The translations under genes were made by a program, and so were the position numbers. The notes under the pieces were generated by a model. It did no database searches. It was not told the DNA's origin and saw only the letters and a list, made by a program, of their open reading frames with translations. A DNA stretch of 52,817 nucleotides, taken from Methylobacterium symbioticum. Lineage in GTDB: Bacteria > Pseudomonadota > Alphaproteobacteria > Rhizobiales > Beijerinckiaceae. The stretch lies in assembly GCF_902141845.1 (NCBI RefSeq), contig NZ_CABFPH010000035.1:1-52817 (forward strand). The letters run 5' to 3'. Of this stretch, positions 28,656 to 36,396 are shown in pieces. Positions within the stretch are counted from its first letter, which is position 1, and each line of letters begins with the position of its first letter.

Positions 28656-28996
28656 GGGTCGGTCCTCGACACCGTCACCACGCACCGCGTCGACGAGACC
28701 TCCTCGACATGGGCGACGAAGGGCACCTCCCGCGCGAGGCAGTCGAGAAGCCGCGTCAGACCCGGGAACGCGGCGAGGGCGCCCACCACGGCGCCCTCGC
28801 CGTTCCGGCAGATCGCGCCGACCGCGGCCCCCTCGTGGACAAGCTCGATCCGCAGGTCGTCGCCCTCGCGTACCCGGTCCGCCGCCTCACGACGCACCCC
28901 TATCAGGTCGACGGTGAGGTGGAGGTCGCAACCGTCGCCGGACTGCTGCAATCGCCGCGGAGCCCGCCCTCGCCGGCCCGGGGGTCCTCCCGACAT
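28652..28996 (-). CDS. Small conserved partner protein, copy B
   Basis: The 114-residue product is a paralogue of the protein at 30813-31223. Both share DL-x-GVR, VRE-x-D, CR, VG-x-LA, GL-x-x-LL-x-CL, TRC and a closing V-x-R pattern. Copy B has GEGAVVGALAAFPGLTRLLD and EVSSTRCVVTVSR. The fold looks mixed alpha/beta; the domain is not one I can name. It begins three bases after the QueC-like stop and its end overlaps the kinase-NDT copy B start. Each copy sits immediately before a kinase-NDT gene, so the pair is probably a functional unit. Confidence 0.75.
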   Translation of the reverse strand: MSGGPPGRRGRAPRRLQQSGDGCDLHLTVDLIGVRREAADRVREGDDLRIELVHEGAAVGAICRNGEGAVVGALAAFPGLTRLLDCLAREVPFVAHVEEVSSTRCVVTVSRTDP

Positions 28997-28999
28997 GAC

Positions 29000-29632
29000 T
29001 CAACCTCCCGTCGCCGCGGACGCCCGGGCCGCGGTGCCGGCGCGGGCCCGGCCGCCATCGATGCGCGCCAGCGTTTCCTGGTGCTTCTCGCAGCCACGGC
29101 ACCGACCGCAGGCGTATTCCATGACATGGCAGGAGAAGGTGGCACCCAGGAGTGAACGGGGGATCCCCGACCGCCTGACAAGCTCCAGGGCCGAAAGGTG
29201 GCGCGCGGGGGCCATGACCCGGACGCCTCCCTCCTGCAGGTGCATCAGCCGGTCGACGGTCCGCAGGAAGGGAGCGCGACCGTCGGCATGAACATCCGTC
29301 CTGATCGCCCCGAGCAGGATCTCGGTCAGTCCCTCGGCCACGAACCGCATGCCGGCGAGCGTCACCAGCATCTGGTTGCGGTAAGGCCACCACTCGGGCG
29401 CGCGCGCCAGATCCGAGGCCGCGCGCCCCGCGAGCGGGCCAAGGCCAAGGGCCGACAGGTCGACCCGCGCGATCTCGTGGCGAAGTCCCAGCTCGCGCGC
29501 GACCGAGTCCGCCGCGGCGATCTCGCCCTTGGCCGGCCTCTGTCCGTAATCGACCGTGAGGCAGACGTCCGGCCTCTGCCAGGCGGCGATGGCCGCCGAG
29601 TCGAGGCCGCCCGAGAGCAGGAGCGCCCTCAT
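29000..29632 (-). CDS. QueC-like PP-loop enzyme (7-cyano-7-deazaguanine synthase homologue)
   Basis: The 210-residue protein has the PP-loop ATP site LLLSGGLDSAA, followed by LTVDYGQRPAKGE, PYRNQMLVTLAGM and the C-terminal zinc cluster FSCHVMEYACGRCRGCEKH (C168, C175, C178, C181), all as in QueC. QueC makes preQ0 from carboxy-deazaguanine in queuosine biosynthesis. No queD, queE or folE partner is in view. Homologues of this type are recruited into defence operons such as type IV CBASS. The ATG at 29632 overlaps the kinase-NDT copy A stop (ATGA). The actual acceptor of the chemistry here is unknown. Confidence 0.88.
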   Translation of the reverse strand: MRALLLSGGLDSAAIAAWQRPDVCLTVDYGQRPAKGEIAAADSVARELGLRHEIARVDLSALGLGPLAGRAASDLARAPEWWPYRNQMLVTLAGMRFVAEGLTEILLGAIRTDVHADGRAPFLRTVDRLMHLQEGGVRVMAPARHLSALELVRRSGIPRSLLGATFSCHVMEYACGRCRGCEKHQETLARIDGGRARAGTAARASAATGG

Positions 29633-30816
29633 TCCATGGCGGCCCAGGCCGCCTGGTAGAGCGCGGATGTGAGGTCGCGAGCGACCCGGCAGCCGGTGCC
29701 GACGAGCATCGTCAGGTTCGGGTCGTCGAGGCGCTCGGCAAGGACGACGACGGGCTTGCCGCGGGCGCGCGCGTACCCGACCTCGAACAGGGTGCCCGGA
29801 TCGGCGCCGTCGAGCAGCGCGAGCAGCGCGGCGCAGCGGTCCAGGCCTTCGAGATCGGCAGCCGCGGTTTCCTGGGCCGGACGGCCCGTACCGACCTCGT
29901 GCAAGGGGGAGAACACCGGCGCGCCCAGTGCCTGGAGCCGTTCGAGCGCCTCCTCGACGAGCCAACGCTGCGCGAGATCGAAGAAGGGTCCCGCCAGGTA
30001 GATCAGGCCCGGACGCCGGCCAGCGGGCAGGGCAGACTGGGACGCGAGCTCGGCGGCGGGGGGCAGGGGCAGCGCGTGGTAGTCGACGAAGTGCGCGACG
30101 CTGCGTGAGGCCAGGTCCGCGGCGTCGACGGCGTCCAGCCCGCGCTCGCCCCAATGGTGCGCGAAGGCCGCGCTGAACACGTCGCCCGACCCGATCTTGA
30201 ACACGCGCTCCGAGCGGTATGCCGGGATGTCGGCCGGCATGCCCCCGACCCGGAACACGCGCGCGCCCTCGCACCCGCGCTTGACGACGACGATCTCGGC
30301 GTCGTGCGCGGCGAGAAGCGCGGTGCCCACGTCGTCGCCCGCCGCGCCGGTCGCGGCCTCTGCCTCGCCCTGGTTCAGCACGACGGCGAGCCGCTCGGCC
30401 CGGGAGCCATTAGCGCGGAAGGGGCTCGCCGCATGGCCGGTCTGCGGATCGTGGACGGCGCGCCGCGCGGAGACGACGGCGTCGCCTTCCACGAAGCCGA
30501 ACCGAAGCACCACGTCGCCGGACACGGTCAGGACAGGTTGCGCAGCGGGTACGGCCGGTTCGAGCAACGCGGGCGAGAGGGGATGGAAGTAGGAGAACGA
30601 GATTCTCTCGTCGATGGGTTGGACGGTCGCGCCCACACCGAACGCGTGCATCGAGCTCCGGACGTCCGAGACCCACCCCCGGTGGGCATAGGTATGGAGT
30701 TCGGTTCCGGGCGAGAGCCGGCCGACCGATGCGGCGGCCCGCCCTCCGGACCCGAAGAGGCGCCTCCAACGCGGGACGGCACAAACTTCCAGGTAGCAGC
30801 CGCCGGCGACGATCAA
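29629..30816 (-). CDS. PfkB-like kinase fused to nucleoside 2-deoxyribosyltransferase-like domain, copy A
   Basis: The 395-residue product starts at a TTG at 30816 that overlaps the upstream stop (TTGA), mirroring the ATGA in copy B. The N-terminal half is PfkB-like (VAGGCYLEVC, RLFGSGGRAAAS, IVVVKRGCEGARVFR, IGSGDVFSAAFAHHWGE with Asp212). The C-terminal half has intact NDT signatures: LIYLAGPFFDLAQRW (about 271-285), VFSPLHEVG, and GADPGTLFEVGYARA with Glu345 in the catalytic position. NDT enzymes cleave or exchange the N-glycosidic bond of deoxynucleosides or nucleotides; PfkB enzymes phosphorylate nucleosides or sugars. The fusion suggests one pathway that frees a base or sugar and phosphorylates a nucleoside. 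Confidence 0.87.
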   Translation of the reverse strand: MIVAGGCYLEVCAVPRWRRLFGSGGRAAASVGRLSPGTELHTYAHRGWVSDVRSSMHAFGVGATVQPIDERISFSYFHPLSPALLEPAVPAAQPVLTVSGDVVLRFGFVEGDAVVSARRAVHDPQTGHAASPFRANGSRAERLAVVLNQGEAEAATGAAGDDVGTALLAAHDAEIVVVKRGCEGARVFRVGGMPADIPAYRSERVFKIGSGDVFSAAFAHHWGERGLDAVDAADLASRSVAHFVDYHALPLPPAAELASQSALPAGRRPGLIYLAGPFFDLAQRWLVEEALERLQALGAPVFSPLHEVGTGRPAQETAAADLEGLDRCAALLALLDGADPGTLFEVGYARARGKPVVVLAERLDDPNLTMLVGTGCRVARDLTSALYQAAWAAME

Positions 30817-31223
30817 CGCGTCACCCGCTCGACCAAGACGCGACAGCGGGTGCGATCGACCTCGATGACGCGGGCCTCGTACAGATGTCCGGCGCGCAGG
30901 CAGCCGAGGAGTTGGTCCAAGCCCTCCATGCCCGCGAGCGAGCCGACGATGTCGGCCGCGGGCCGCGTGCGGCACACGGCCGTCTCGAAGGGATCCTCCC
31001 GGTGCAAGGTCACGTCGAGGACGTCCCGCTCGCGGACCGTCACCACCGCAGGGGCCCGCACCCCCGTCAGGTCGGTGTCGTAGCGCAGGTTGCAAGGGTC
31101 CGCGCCCCCACCGAGCCCTGCCCCACCGCCCTGGCCCTCCCGCCCCGAAGGCGACACGGGTGACGACGTACCCGGCCCCAGACGCGGGCCCCTGCGTGTG
31201 CTGGACTTGCTACCGCCTGACAT
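30813..31223 (-). CDS. Small conserved partner protein, copy A
   Basis: This 136-residue protein (ATG at 31223; an earlier in-frame start at 31316 would overlap the glycosylase gene) is a paralogue of the 28652-28996 product. Its first 45 residues are Gly/Arg/Ser-rich linker. The shared core runs from NLRYDTDLTGVRAPAVVTV to RTRCRVLVERV. It contains three cysteines (CNL, VCRT, GCLR), two of which (VCRT and GCLR) are matched in copy B. The domain is not recognised. It lies between the OGG-like and kinase-NDT genes and overlaps the latter. Confidence 0.72.
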   Translation of the reverse strand: MSGGSKSSTRRGPRLGPGTSSPVSPSGREGQGGGAGLGGGADPCNLRYDTDLTGVRAPAVVTVRERDVLDVTLHREDPFETAVCRTRPAADIVGSLAGMEGLDQLLGCLRAGHLYEARVIEVDRTRCRVLVERVTR

Positions 31224-31276
31224 CGCGATCCCTGGGCGCGAACCTAGACGACAGTGGCCTCTTTTCCCGGCCGCCG

Positions 31277-32011
31277 TCAAACAGGGCCCCGGCCGATATT
31301 CCTCATCGCCCGCCACATCACCGCGTCGAGCAGGGACGGCCTGGCGCCGAGCGCCCCGCAGAACTCCAGGAAGCGCCGCTCCAGCGCCTCGTAGTCGCGC
31401 GGCACCCGCATCGACCGGTCGAAGAGGCCGATCAGGAGACCGGCCCGGATGATGTGGATATCCAGGATCGCAACCTCGTCGCTGCCCAGCCAGTTGCGCG
31501 TGATCCAGGATGCGGTCTTCGGCCCGATGCCCGGAATCCGCATGAGGTGGCGCCGGAATGCCAAGGCGTCGTCGGTCGGCGGCGGGTCATCCTCGATCAT
31601 CCCCAACGCGACCGCGAGCCGGCGGGCCCGCTGGTGCGGGAACCGGTAGCGGACCGGGCGGCCGCCGAGCAGGACCGGCTGCAGCAGGAGAGCTTCGAGA
31701 TCCCCCTCGGCCGGGCGGCGTCCCGGCACGAACACGCCGGCCTCCATCAACCGGTCGTGAACCGCATGGTTGACCTCAGCCGTGATGCCGTAGCCGCCGA
31801 GCAGGCAAAACCCGACCTCCTCCTGCAGGGACCCGTCGCGGTTGACGAACCCGTCGGACTGCTCGCTGGCGCGGCTGACCATGTCCGCCCAGAACGCGGC
31901 ACTCGGCACCCACTCGGGCCGCCCCCAGCGCACCCCGGGCACGATCTCGGCATCTGGATCAGGCGGCGAACGCCGTGCAGCCGTCGGGCCGCCGTCCGCT
32001 TCGAGCAGCAT
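31277..32011 (-). CDS. OGG-type HhH-GPD DNA glycosylase/lyase
   Basis: The 244-residue product has the helix-hairpin-helix MRIPGIGPKTASWITRNW with Lys165 and, 19 residues on, Asp184 in VAILDIHIIRA. These are the Lys and Asp of bifunctional 8-oxoguanine-type glycosylases (OGG/AGOG), which remove a damaged or modified base and nick the strand. The rest is helical with EVGFCLLGGYGITAE. The start at 32011 has AAGGGGAA upstream; a TTG at 32059 in the operator is unlikely. It heads the operon and faces the XRE regulator across about 51 bp. An OGG-type enzyme is also a known part of type IV CBASS. Confidence 0.85.
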   Translation of the reverse strand: MLLEADGGPTAARRSPPDPDAEIVPGVRWGRPEWVPSAAFWADMVSRASEQSDGFVNRDGSLQEEVGFCLLGGYGITAEVNHAVHDRLMEAGVFVPGRRPAEGDLEALLLQPVLLGGRPVRYRFPHQRARRLAVALGMIEDDPPPTDDALAFRRHLMRIPGIGPKTASWITRNWLGSDEVAILDIHIIRAGLLIGLFDRSMRVPRDYEALERRFLEFCGALGARPSLLDAVMWRAMRNIGRGPV

Positions 32012-32039
32012 AGTCGTGATTCCCCTTGACGCCGTCCCC

Positions 32040-32060
32040 GAATATTCATTTTCATTCAAA
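32040..32060. promoter_or_regulatory. Inverted repeat, left arm, in divergent promoter
   Basis: GAATATTCATTTTCATTCAA and one further A fill the divergent gap between the OGG-like and XRE genes, ending three bases before the XRE ATG. Its reverse complement matches 19 of 21 bases of 32374-32394. The AT-rich arm covers the likely ribosome-binding and promoter zone of the XRE gene, as expected of an autoregulatory operator. No Shine-Dalgarno is seen. Confidence 0.65.
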
Positions 32061-32062
32061 GC

Positions 32063-32407
32063 ATGAGGGGACGCAAGATCGGATCAGGCGGCGAGCGCGC
32101 CGCCATCGCGGCGGCGCTGGAACGAGCCCGGCGCGAGGACGGCCTGAGCCAGGAGGCGCTCGCCCGCACGCTGGGCTCCAGCCAGGCCAACATTTCCAAG
32201 CTCTTGCGCGGTCAGCAGAGGCCCCGCCCGGAGCTAGAGGCGTCGATACGGTCCTATCTCGCCGCGCGGCCCGCGGGCGTCGCCCACCCGTCGGAAGCGT
32301 GGACGCGGCGTCTCCTCGCGGCCTGTGAACGCTCGCCGGCCTTCCGCGACGTGATCGACGCGGCGCTGCTGCTTGTGAATGAAAATGAATACTCTGACCG
32401 AGCTTGA
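32063..32407 (+). CDS. XRE-family helix-turn-helix regulator
   Basis: The 114-residue protein has an XRE HTH: AAIAAALERARREDGLSQEA, LARTLGSSQANISKLLRGQQ, RPRPELEASIRSYLA (about residues 13-70). The short C-terminal part (about 71-114) is helical and ends VNENEYSDRA, with the last codons made by the right arm of the inverted repeat. It is divergent from the glycosylase operon and is most likely its repressor and its own (inference). Confidence 0.85.
   Translation: MRGRKIGSGGERAAIAAALERARREDGLSQEALARTLGSSQANISKLLRGQQRPRPELEASIRSYLAARPAGVAHPSEAWTRRLLAACERSPAFRDVIDAALLLVNENEYSDRA
32374..32394. promoter_or_regulatory. Inverted repeat, right arm, at the 3' end of the XRE gene
   Basis: TGTGAATGAAAATGAATACT plus C is the inverted counterpart of 32040-32060 (19/21 matches). 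The arms are 313 bp apart and enclose most of the XRE gene. Possibilities are a second operator, used with DNA looping, or recombination or duplication edges. The sequence alone does not decide. Confidence 0.6.
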
Positions 32408-33633
32408 CGGCGATCCAGGGCTTTTGGCGTTCACGACGGACCACGCTCCAGGGTCGTCCGGTGCGGTCAACGGCCGTTTGCGGGCGGCCGTGCCTGGTCT
32501 GCAGCCGGGCGGCGAGCGCCGACGTGTCGGCCTCCGGCGCGGCTCCGAGCACGCGGCGTTACGCACCTATGCCGCCCCGGGAAAGCGGCGCCGGCCCGGC
32601 TGCTGAACCGGCTTCGGGCCAGTGCGAGAGGAACGCCGCCAGAGCTTCGGCGCAGAGCCGTGCAGGCCGCGTTTCGGCGTCGGTCCCCGGCCCTCCGGTC
32701 CACCGGGGCTCGCGGCCGGCACGAAGCCATACCCGGCCCACACGCGGCCGACGACGTCCGCACGAACGGTCGCTTGCCGGGCCCGACCGCCGTCACGCCG
32801 GCGACGGAAGTGCGCCGGCCACGCGGACGGTGCGGGCACTCAGTCCCGGCCCAGGAAGTCCGCGGGAACGACAATCAACCGGTCTGTCGAGGGCATGAGC
32901 TGCGCGTCCTGCGTCGGCCGTGCCGAACGGGCCCGAAGCAAGGTCGAGGGCATGACCTGCGCATCGCGCGTCGGACGCGTGCTCCAGACGGTGCCATGCG
33001 CCACCGCGGCCACGGCGAAGGTCGCGACCGAGCAGGCGAGCGTGCGCGGCACGGCCAACCTGCACGCGCTCGCCGCAGCCGTTTCCGCGGCCGGCAACAG
33101 CGCGCGTCCGATCGGCGCGACCGCCTCCGTCGACGAGACCACGCAGCGCAAGGAGACCACGCGCTCGAAACTCAGGCGTGCTCTCTCCATCGCGCCGCGC
33201 TCATACGGCCCATCTTCGTTCTGGCGGTGGGTTCGCACGTCATCCCTGGCCGACCCGGAGGAGCCCGCCGGGAACAACCCCGGAAGCGTCCGTCAGGCTC
33301 CCTGCAGCGTCCGAGCCCACGGCCTTGATCGAGTTGGACCCACGAGCGCGGCGACAGGCCCGCGCCCTTCTTCCTCGTCGCGGCGTCGTACCCCGTCGGC
33401 CGGTCCTCTCCGAGGACGTTCCGGTCCGGGAAACGCGCCGCCACACGGCCATGCTCGCACGCGGCCACCATGCCTTGCGGCCCGCCGCGCGCTGCCATGG
33501 GGCGATTGACGCTTAACCTCGGTCCGGTGACCAGGGGTGGCGGCGTCCACCTCAGCGCAAGGCCGGTTCCATGGATAGGGCCCGGCAACTCGCGAGGCGC
33601 ATCAGCCTCGAACGCGGGAGCACGCGGGCCGGA
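32395..33633. other. Stretch without an intact gene (contains a CopA remnant)
   Basis: Beyond the XRE gene no convincing gene is seen up to the nucleotidyltransferase end. Frames here are short, Arg/Pro/Ala-rich and typical of shadows in GC-rich non-coding DNA. Only the copper-ATPase remnant at 32865-33250 stands out. The rest appears to be decayed island DNA. Confidence 0.5.
32865..33250 (+). pseudogene. copA: Remnant of a copper-translocating P-type ATPase (CopA N-terminus)
   Basis: One frame shows two heavy-metal-associated motifs, EGMSCASCVGRAERA (from about 32,889) and EGMTCASRVGRVLQTV. In the second, the second metal Cys is Arg. It continues VATEQASVRGTANLHALAAA, like CopA HMA domains, then RPIGATASVDETTQR. 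In another frame follows LIRPIFVLAVGSHVIPG (about 33,198-33,248), which matches the first membrane segment of CopA. No start, ATPase core or phosphorylation motif remains. It is a frameshifted, truncated relic. Confidence 0.65.
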
Positions 33634-34479
33634 TCAGGATGATCCGGGACACCTCAACCGCCCCGGCGCCGGCCACGGAACATGGGAACGGTCGGGGCAG
33701 CCATGCCGGTTCGCCCGGTCCCGCTCGCCCCGCCCGGGCGCCTCACCACCCGCACCCGGGTGCCGCGCGGCGGCCGTGGCTCCCAGGCCGTCGGGCAGCG
33801 GGCGCAGGCCTGCGAGGATGCGTGACAGGCGTGATGCGAGGTCCCCATCGAGGCAGCCCGCGTGCCCCTTGGCCATCCTGCGGAGATACCTCTCCAAGCC
33901 GGGCCCGACGGCCTGCCGATGTTCGAGGAGGATCCGTAACGCGCGGGCCACGACCCCGTGCGGGTTCGGGTTCTCCTCCAGGTTGGTGTCGACGATGGCG
34001 TCGCGCAGCCAGGCGGTGAAACGCGGTCCGTGGTGAACCCGGCGGGAGCCGCACAGGTAAAGCACGGCGTCGCAGTCGAAGAAGGTGGTGTGCACCAGGT
34101 CGGTCAGGTGGGCGGCCTGCACGTGCCCGGACTGGACCGCCCAGGTGGAGGGTAGGGCCCAGACGTCGTACGAGTGGCGGCGCCCGGCGATGCGGTAGCC
34201 GCCGAAGCGGTTCCGAACGGCCGCGCCGTCCCGCATCAGCTCCGCCAAGCGCTCCGGCGGCGCGTGCACGACCAGGTCCACGTCCGATGCGAAGGCCGCA
34301 GCCCCGCCCCGGGCGATATCCCGGGCCATGCCGCCGAAGATCGCAACCTCGCCCACCTGCCCGAGATGGCCGATCAGATCCGCGATCTCGGGGCCCCCGC
34401 GAGCCTCGTCCGCCAGGAACGCCTGCATCCGCCGGCACAGCTCAGCGCCGTCGCGGACGGGGGAGCCAAGGTCAGCCAT
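33634..34479 (-). CDS. Pol-beta-superfamily nucleotidyltransferase
   Basis: The 281-residue product has the nucleotidyltransferase head: AIFGGMARDIA, then SDVDLVVHAP (metal Asp66 and Asp68), and the third acid in HSYDVWALP (Asp105). The helical region that follows includes LRDAIVDTNLEENPNPHGVV. The C-terminal 50 residues are low-complexity. It could add nucleotides to RNA, protein or a metabolite. It lacks the overall look of a CD-NTase, being closer to the CCA/poly(A)-polymerase head style. The start overlaps the dGTPase stop by eight bases, so the two act together or are antitoxin and toxin-like (inference). Confidence 0.8.
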   Translation of the reverse strand: MADLGSPVRDGAELCRRMQAFLADEARGGPEIADLIGHLGQVGEVAIFGGMARDIARGGAAAFASDVDLVVHAPPERLAELMRDGAAVRNRFGGYRIAGRRHSYDVWALPSTWAVQSGHVQAAHLTDLVHTTFFDCDAVLYLCGSRRVHHGPRFTAWLRDAIVDTNLEENPNPHGVVARALRILLEHRQAVGPGLERYLRRMAKGHAGCLDGDLASRLSRILAGLRPLPDGLGATAAARHPGAGGEAPGRGERDRANRHGCPDRSHVPWPAPGRLRCPGSS

Positions 34480-35917
34480 GGTGCCGCCTCAGGTCGTCGC
34501 GCAGGGACACCGCGAACGTGTCGGTCATACCCGAGATCATGTCGGTGACGAGCTGCAGTTCGCGGTAGCGCATCGGCATCGCGTTCCCGGGCGACTCGGC
34601 CACGCGCCGGTAGTTCTCCGAGATCCGGGAATACACGTAGGCCGGCAACGCCTCGCGGTCGGAGCGCAGGTCGTCCGGATCCTTGCGCTCGATGATGGCC
34701 TTCCAGAACATGTCCATGAGCTCGTGAACGGTCCGGTGCCCGTCGAGCTCGACTTCGAGGACGCTGCGGTGGCGGTAGACGTGAAACTTGGCGAAGCGCT
34801 TCAACGAGGTCCACAGCACGACCGCCTCGGAGGCCGCCATCAGCTCCCTGTCGAACGCGCCGGCCATGATGGCATCCCGGTTCGCCACGAACGCCCCAAC
34901 CGCGGCCCGCACCATCTTCCCGATGGCGTCCACGCGGAACATCTGCATCGAGATGTCGTCGAGTTCCCCGGGCGACAATCCCGCGTCCCGGAACTCGGCG
35001 TGGCTGCGCTCGGCCCGCTCGCAGACGTCGAGCGTCAACTCGTCGTCGCACGCGTCGTAACGCAGCCAAGCCATGAGCACGTTGAAGTTGATCAGCTTCT
35101 TCTTGGCCGCGTCCTCGACGTCCACCACCGAGTAGGCGATGTCGTCGCAAGCCTCCATCACGAAGGTCAGGGGATGGCGGACGCCCTCCCGCAAGCCGGT
35201 CTCGGCCCAGACCTCGGCGGCGATCTCGGCCTCCGACTGGAAGAAGTTGAACTTCTTCCTTGCCTGGGAGGTCTTGTCGACCGCGTCCGACGGCACGGGA
35301 TACTTCATCAGGGCCGCCAGGAAGGCATAGGTCATGTTCAGGCCGAAGTCGTCGTTCAGGATCTGCAATCGCGTCAGCAGCCTGAACGCCTGCGCGTTGC
35401 CCTCGAATTTCAGGAAATCACGGCGCATCGGCTCGCTCAGGTCCGGCGCGTCGAAGATGTCGAACGAGGCCGGGTCATCCTTGCGCGGCACGGAGTGCCG
35501 CTTCACCCAGGTTTGGATCGCGGTCTCGCCCTGATGTCCGAACGGCGGATTGCCGAGGTCGTGGGCGAGCCCGATGGCCTCCAGGAGGGCGGGCACGTTG
35601 CGCAGGGGCTCGACCTCCCCGGGGAAACCCAGCGCCCCGCCGTGCACGAAGGCGAGGGTGGTTCCCATGCTCCGCGCCATGTTCGCCACCTCGTGGCTGT
35701 GGGTTAGCCGGGTGCGGACGCTGTCGTTGCGTTCCAACGGGAAGACCTGCGTCTTGTCCTGGAGGCGCCGCACCGGGGTCGAGAACAGGATACGGTCGTG
35801 GTCACGTTCGTGCTCGGTCCGGTCCTCGCCCAGCCGCGCCGTGTAGGCTCTGCCTGCGGCCTTTCCCTTGCGCCGCTGCGCGTTGAGGAGGCGTCTCCAG
35901 TCGAGTTGATCGGCCAT
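34472..35917 (-). CDS. dGTPase-like HD-domain deoxynucleotide triphosphohydrolase
   Basis: The 481-residue protein starts MADQLDWRRLLNAQRRKG. Family features follow: ILFSTPVRRLQDKTQVFP, HSHEVANMARSM with metal His75, and LAHDLGNPPFGHQGE with His119-Asp120 (HD). The product hydrolyses dGTP to deoxyguanosine and triphosphate in the known family. Related proteins act in phage defence by depleting dNTPs. It sits in the island, upstream of a nucleotidyltransferase, away from housekeeping genes, which favours a defence role (inference). An upstream ATG at 35953 is possible. Confidence 0.9.
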   Translation of the reverse strand: MADQLDWRRLLNAQRRKGKAAGRAYTARLGEDRTEHERDHDRILFSTPVRRLQDKTQVFPLERNDSVRTRLTHSHEVANMARSMGTTLAFVHGGALGFPGEVEPLRNVPALLEAIGLAHDLGNPPFGHQGETAIQTWVKRHSVPRKDDPASFDIFDAPDLSEPMRRDFLKFEGNAQAFRLLTRLQILNDDFGLNMTYAFLAALMKYPVPSDAVDKTSQARKKFNFFQSEAEIAAEVWAETGLREGVRHPLTFVMEACDDIAYSVVDVEDAAKKKLINFNVLMAWLRYDACDDELTLDVCERAERSHAEFRDAGLSPGELDDISMQMFRVDAIGKMVRAAVGAFVANRDAIMAGAFDRELMAASEAVVLWTSLKRFAKFHVYRHRSVLEVELDGHRTVHELMDMFWKAIIERKDPDDLRSDREALPAYVYSRISENYRRVAESPGNAMPMRYRELQLVTDMISGMTDTFAVSLRDDLRRHHG

Positions 35918-36396
35918 CCTTCGATCCCGTTGCGGCGAGGACGCCCGGTCCATCGCCCACCCACAACACCGTGCGCCCCGGTCTACGTTCCGGCCCTCCG
36001 ACGCGTCACGCCAGGATCCTGCGGTTGTCCACGGATTCCGTTCGGTACGGTGCCGCTCGCGCCAGCAAGACACTAGGGCAGGCGCTCCAAGATTGGAACA
36101 TAGAGAGAACGAAATCGGTGTTGGCCGGCCCATCCGGAGGTCCCTGCCTCGCCCCGTCCCCACCGAACCCGGAGGGGCGGCTCATGCCGGAGATCTGCCC
36201 GACCGGCGTGTCCTGCTCAAAGCCCTGGGCCGTCCCGTACCGGAGGCGGCGCGCGGTCGCGCGTCGCTTGCATCGCCACCTGTGGCCCGCCGGCTGTCAC
36301 TCCCGGTGCGCGGACACAGCGGCCCCCGCCCCGGCGGCACATGGATGGCGGGCCGGGCGAGGGGGCACGAGCGGGCCGGGCGATCCGCCGTGGCTC
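35918..36396. other. Intergenic stretch, no gene seen
   Basis: This 479-bp gap lies upstream of the dGTPase operon, so its promoter should be here. The lower-GC segment around 36,085-36,122 (AACATAGAGAGAACGAAATC) is the best place for a promoter. No convincing frame is present. Confidence 0.45.

Noticed and set aside
29000..29632. Calling the QueC-like gene part of a Qat system or of housekeeping queuosine synthesis
   Set aside because: No QatA ATPase, QatB or TatD-type QatD is present, and no queD, queE or folE neighbour.
26316..32407. Calling the operon a type IV CBASS
   Set aside because: OGG-like and QueC-like genes are shared, but no CD-NTase-like gene, no TGT-like gene and no known CBASS effector are seen in the operon.
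33634..34479. Treating the nucleotidyltransferase as the missing CBASS cyclase
   Set aside because: The GG and DxD motifs fit the CCA/poly(A)-polymerase head style more than a CD-NTase, and it is in a different operon with the dGTPase.
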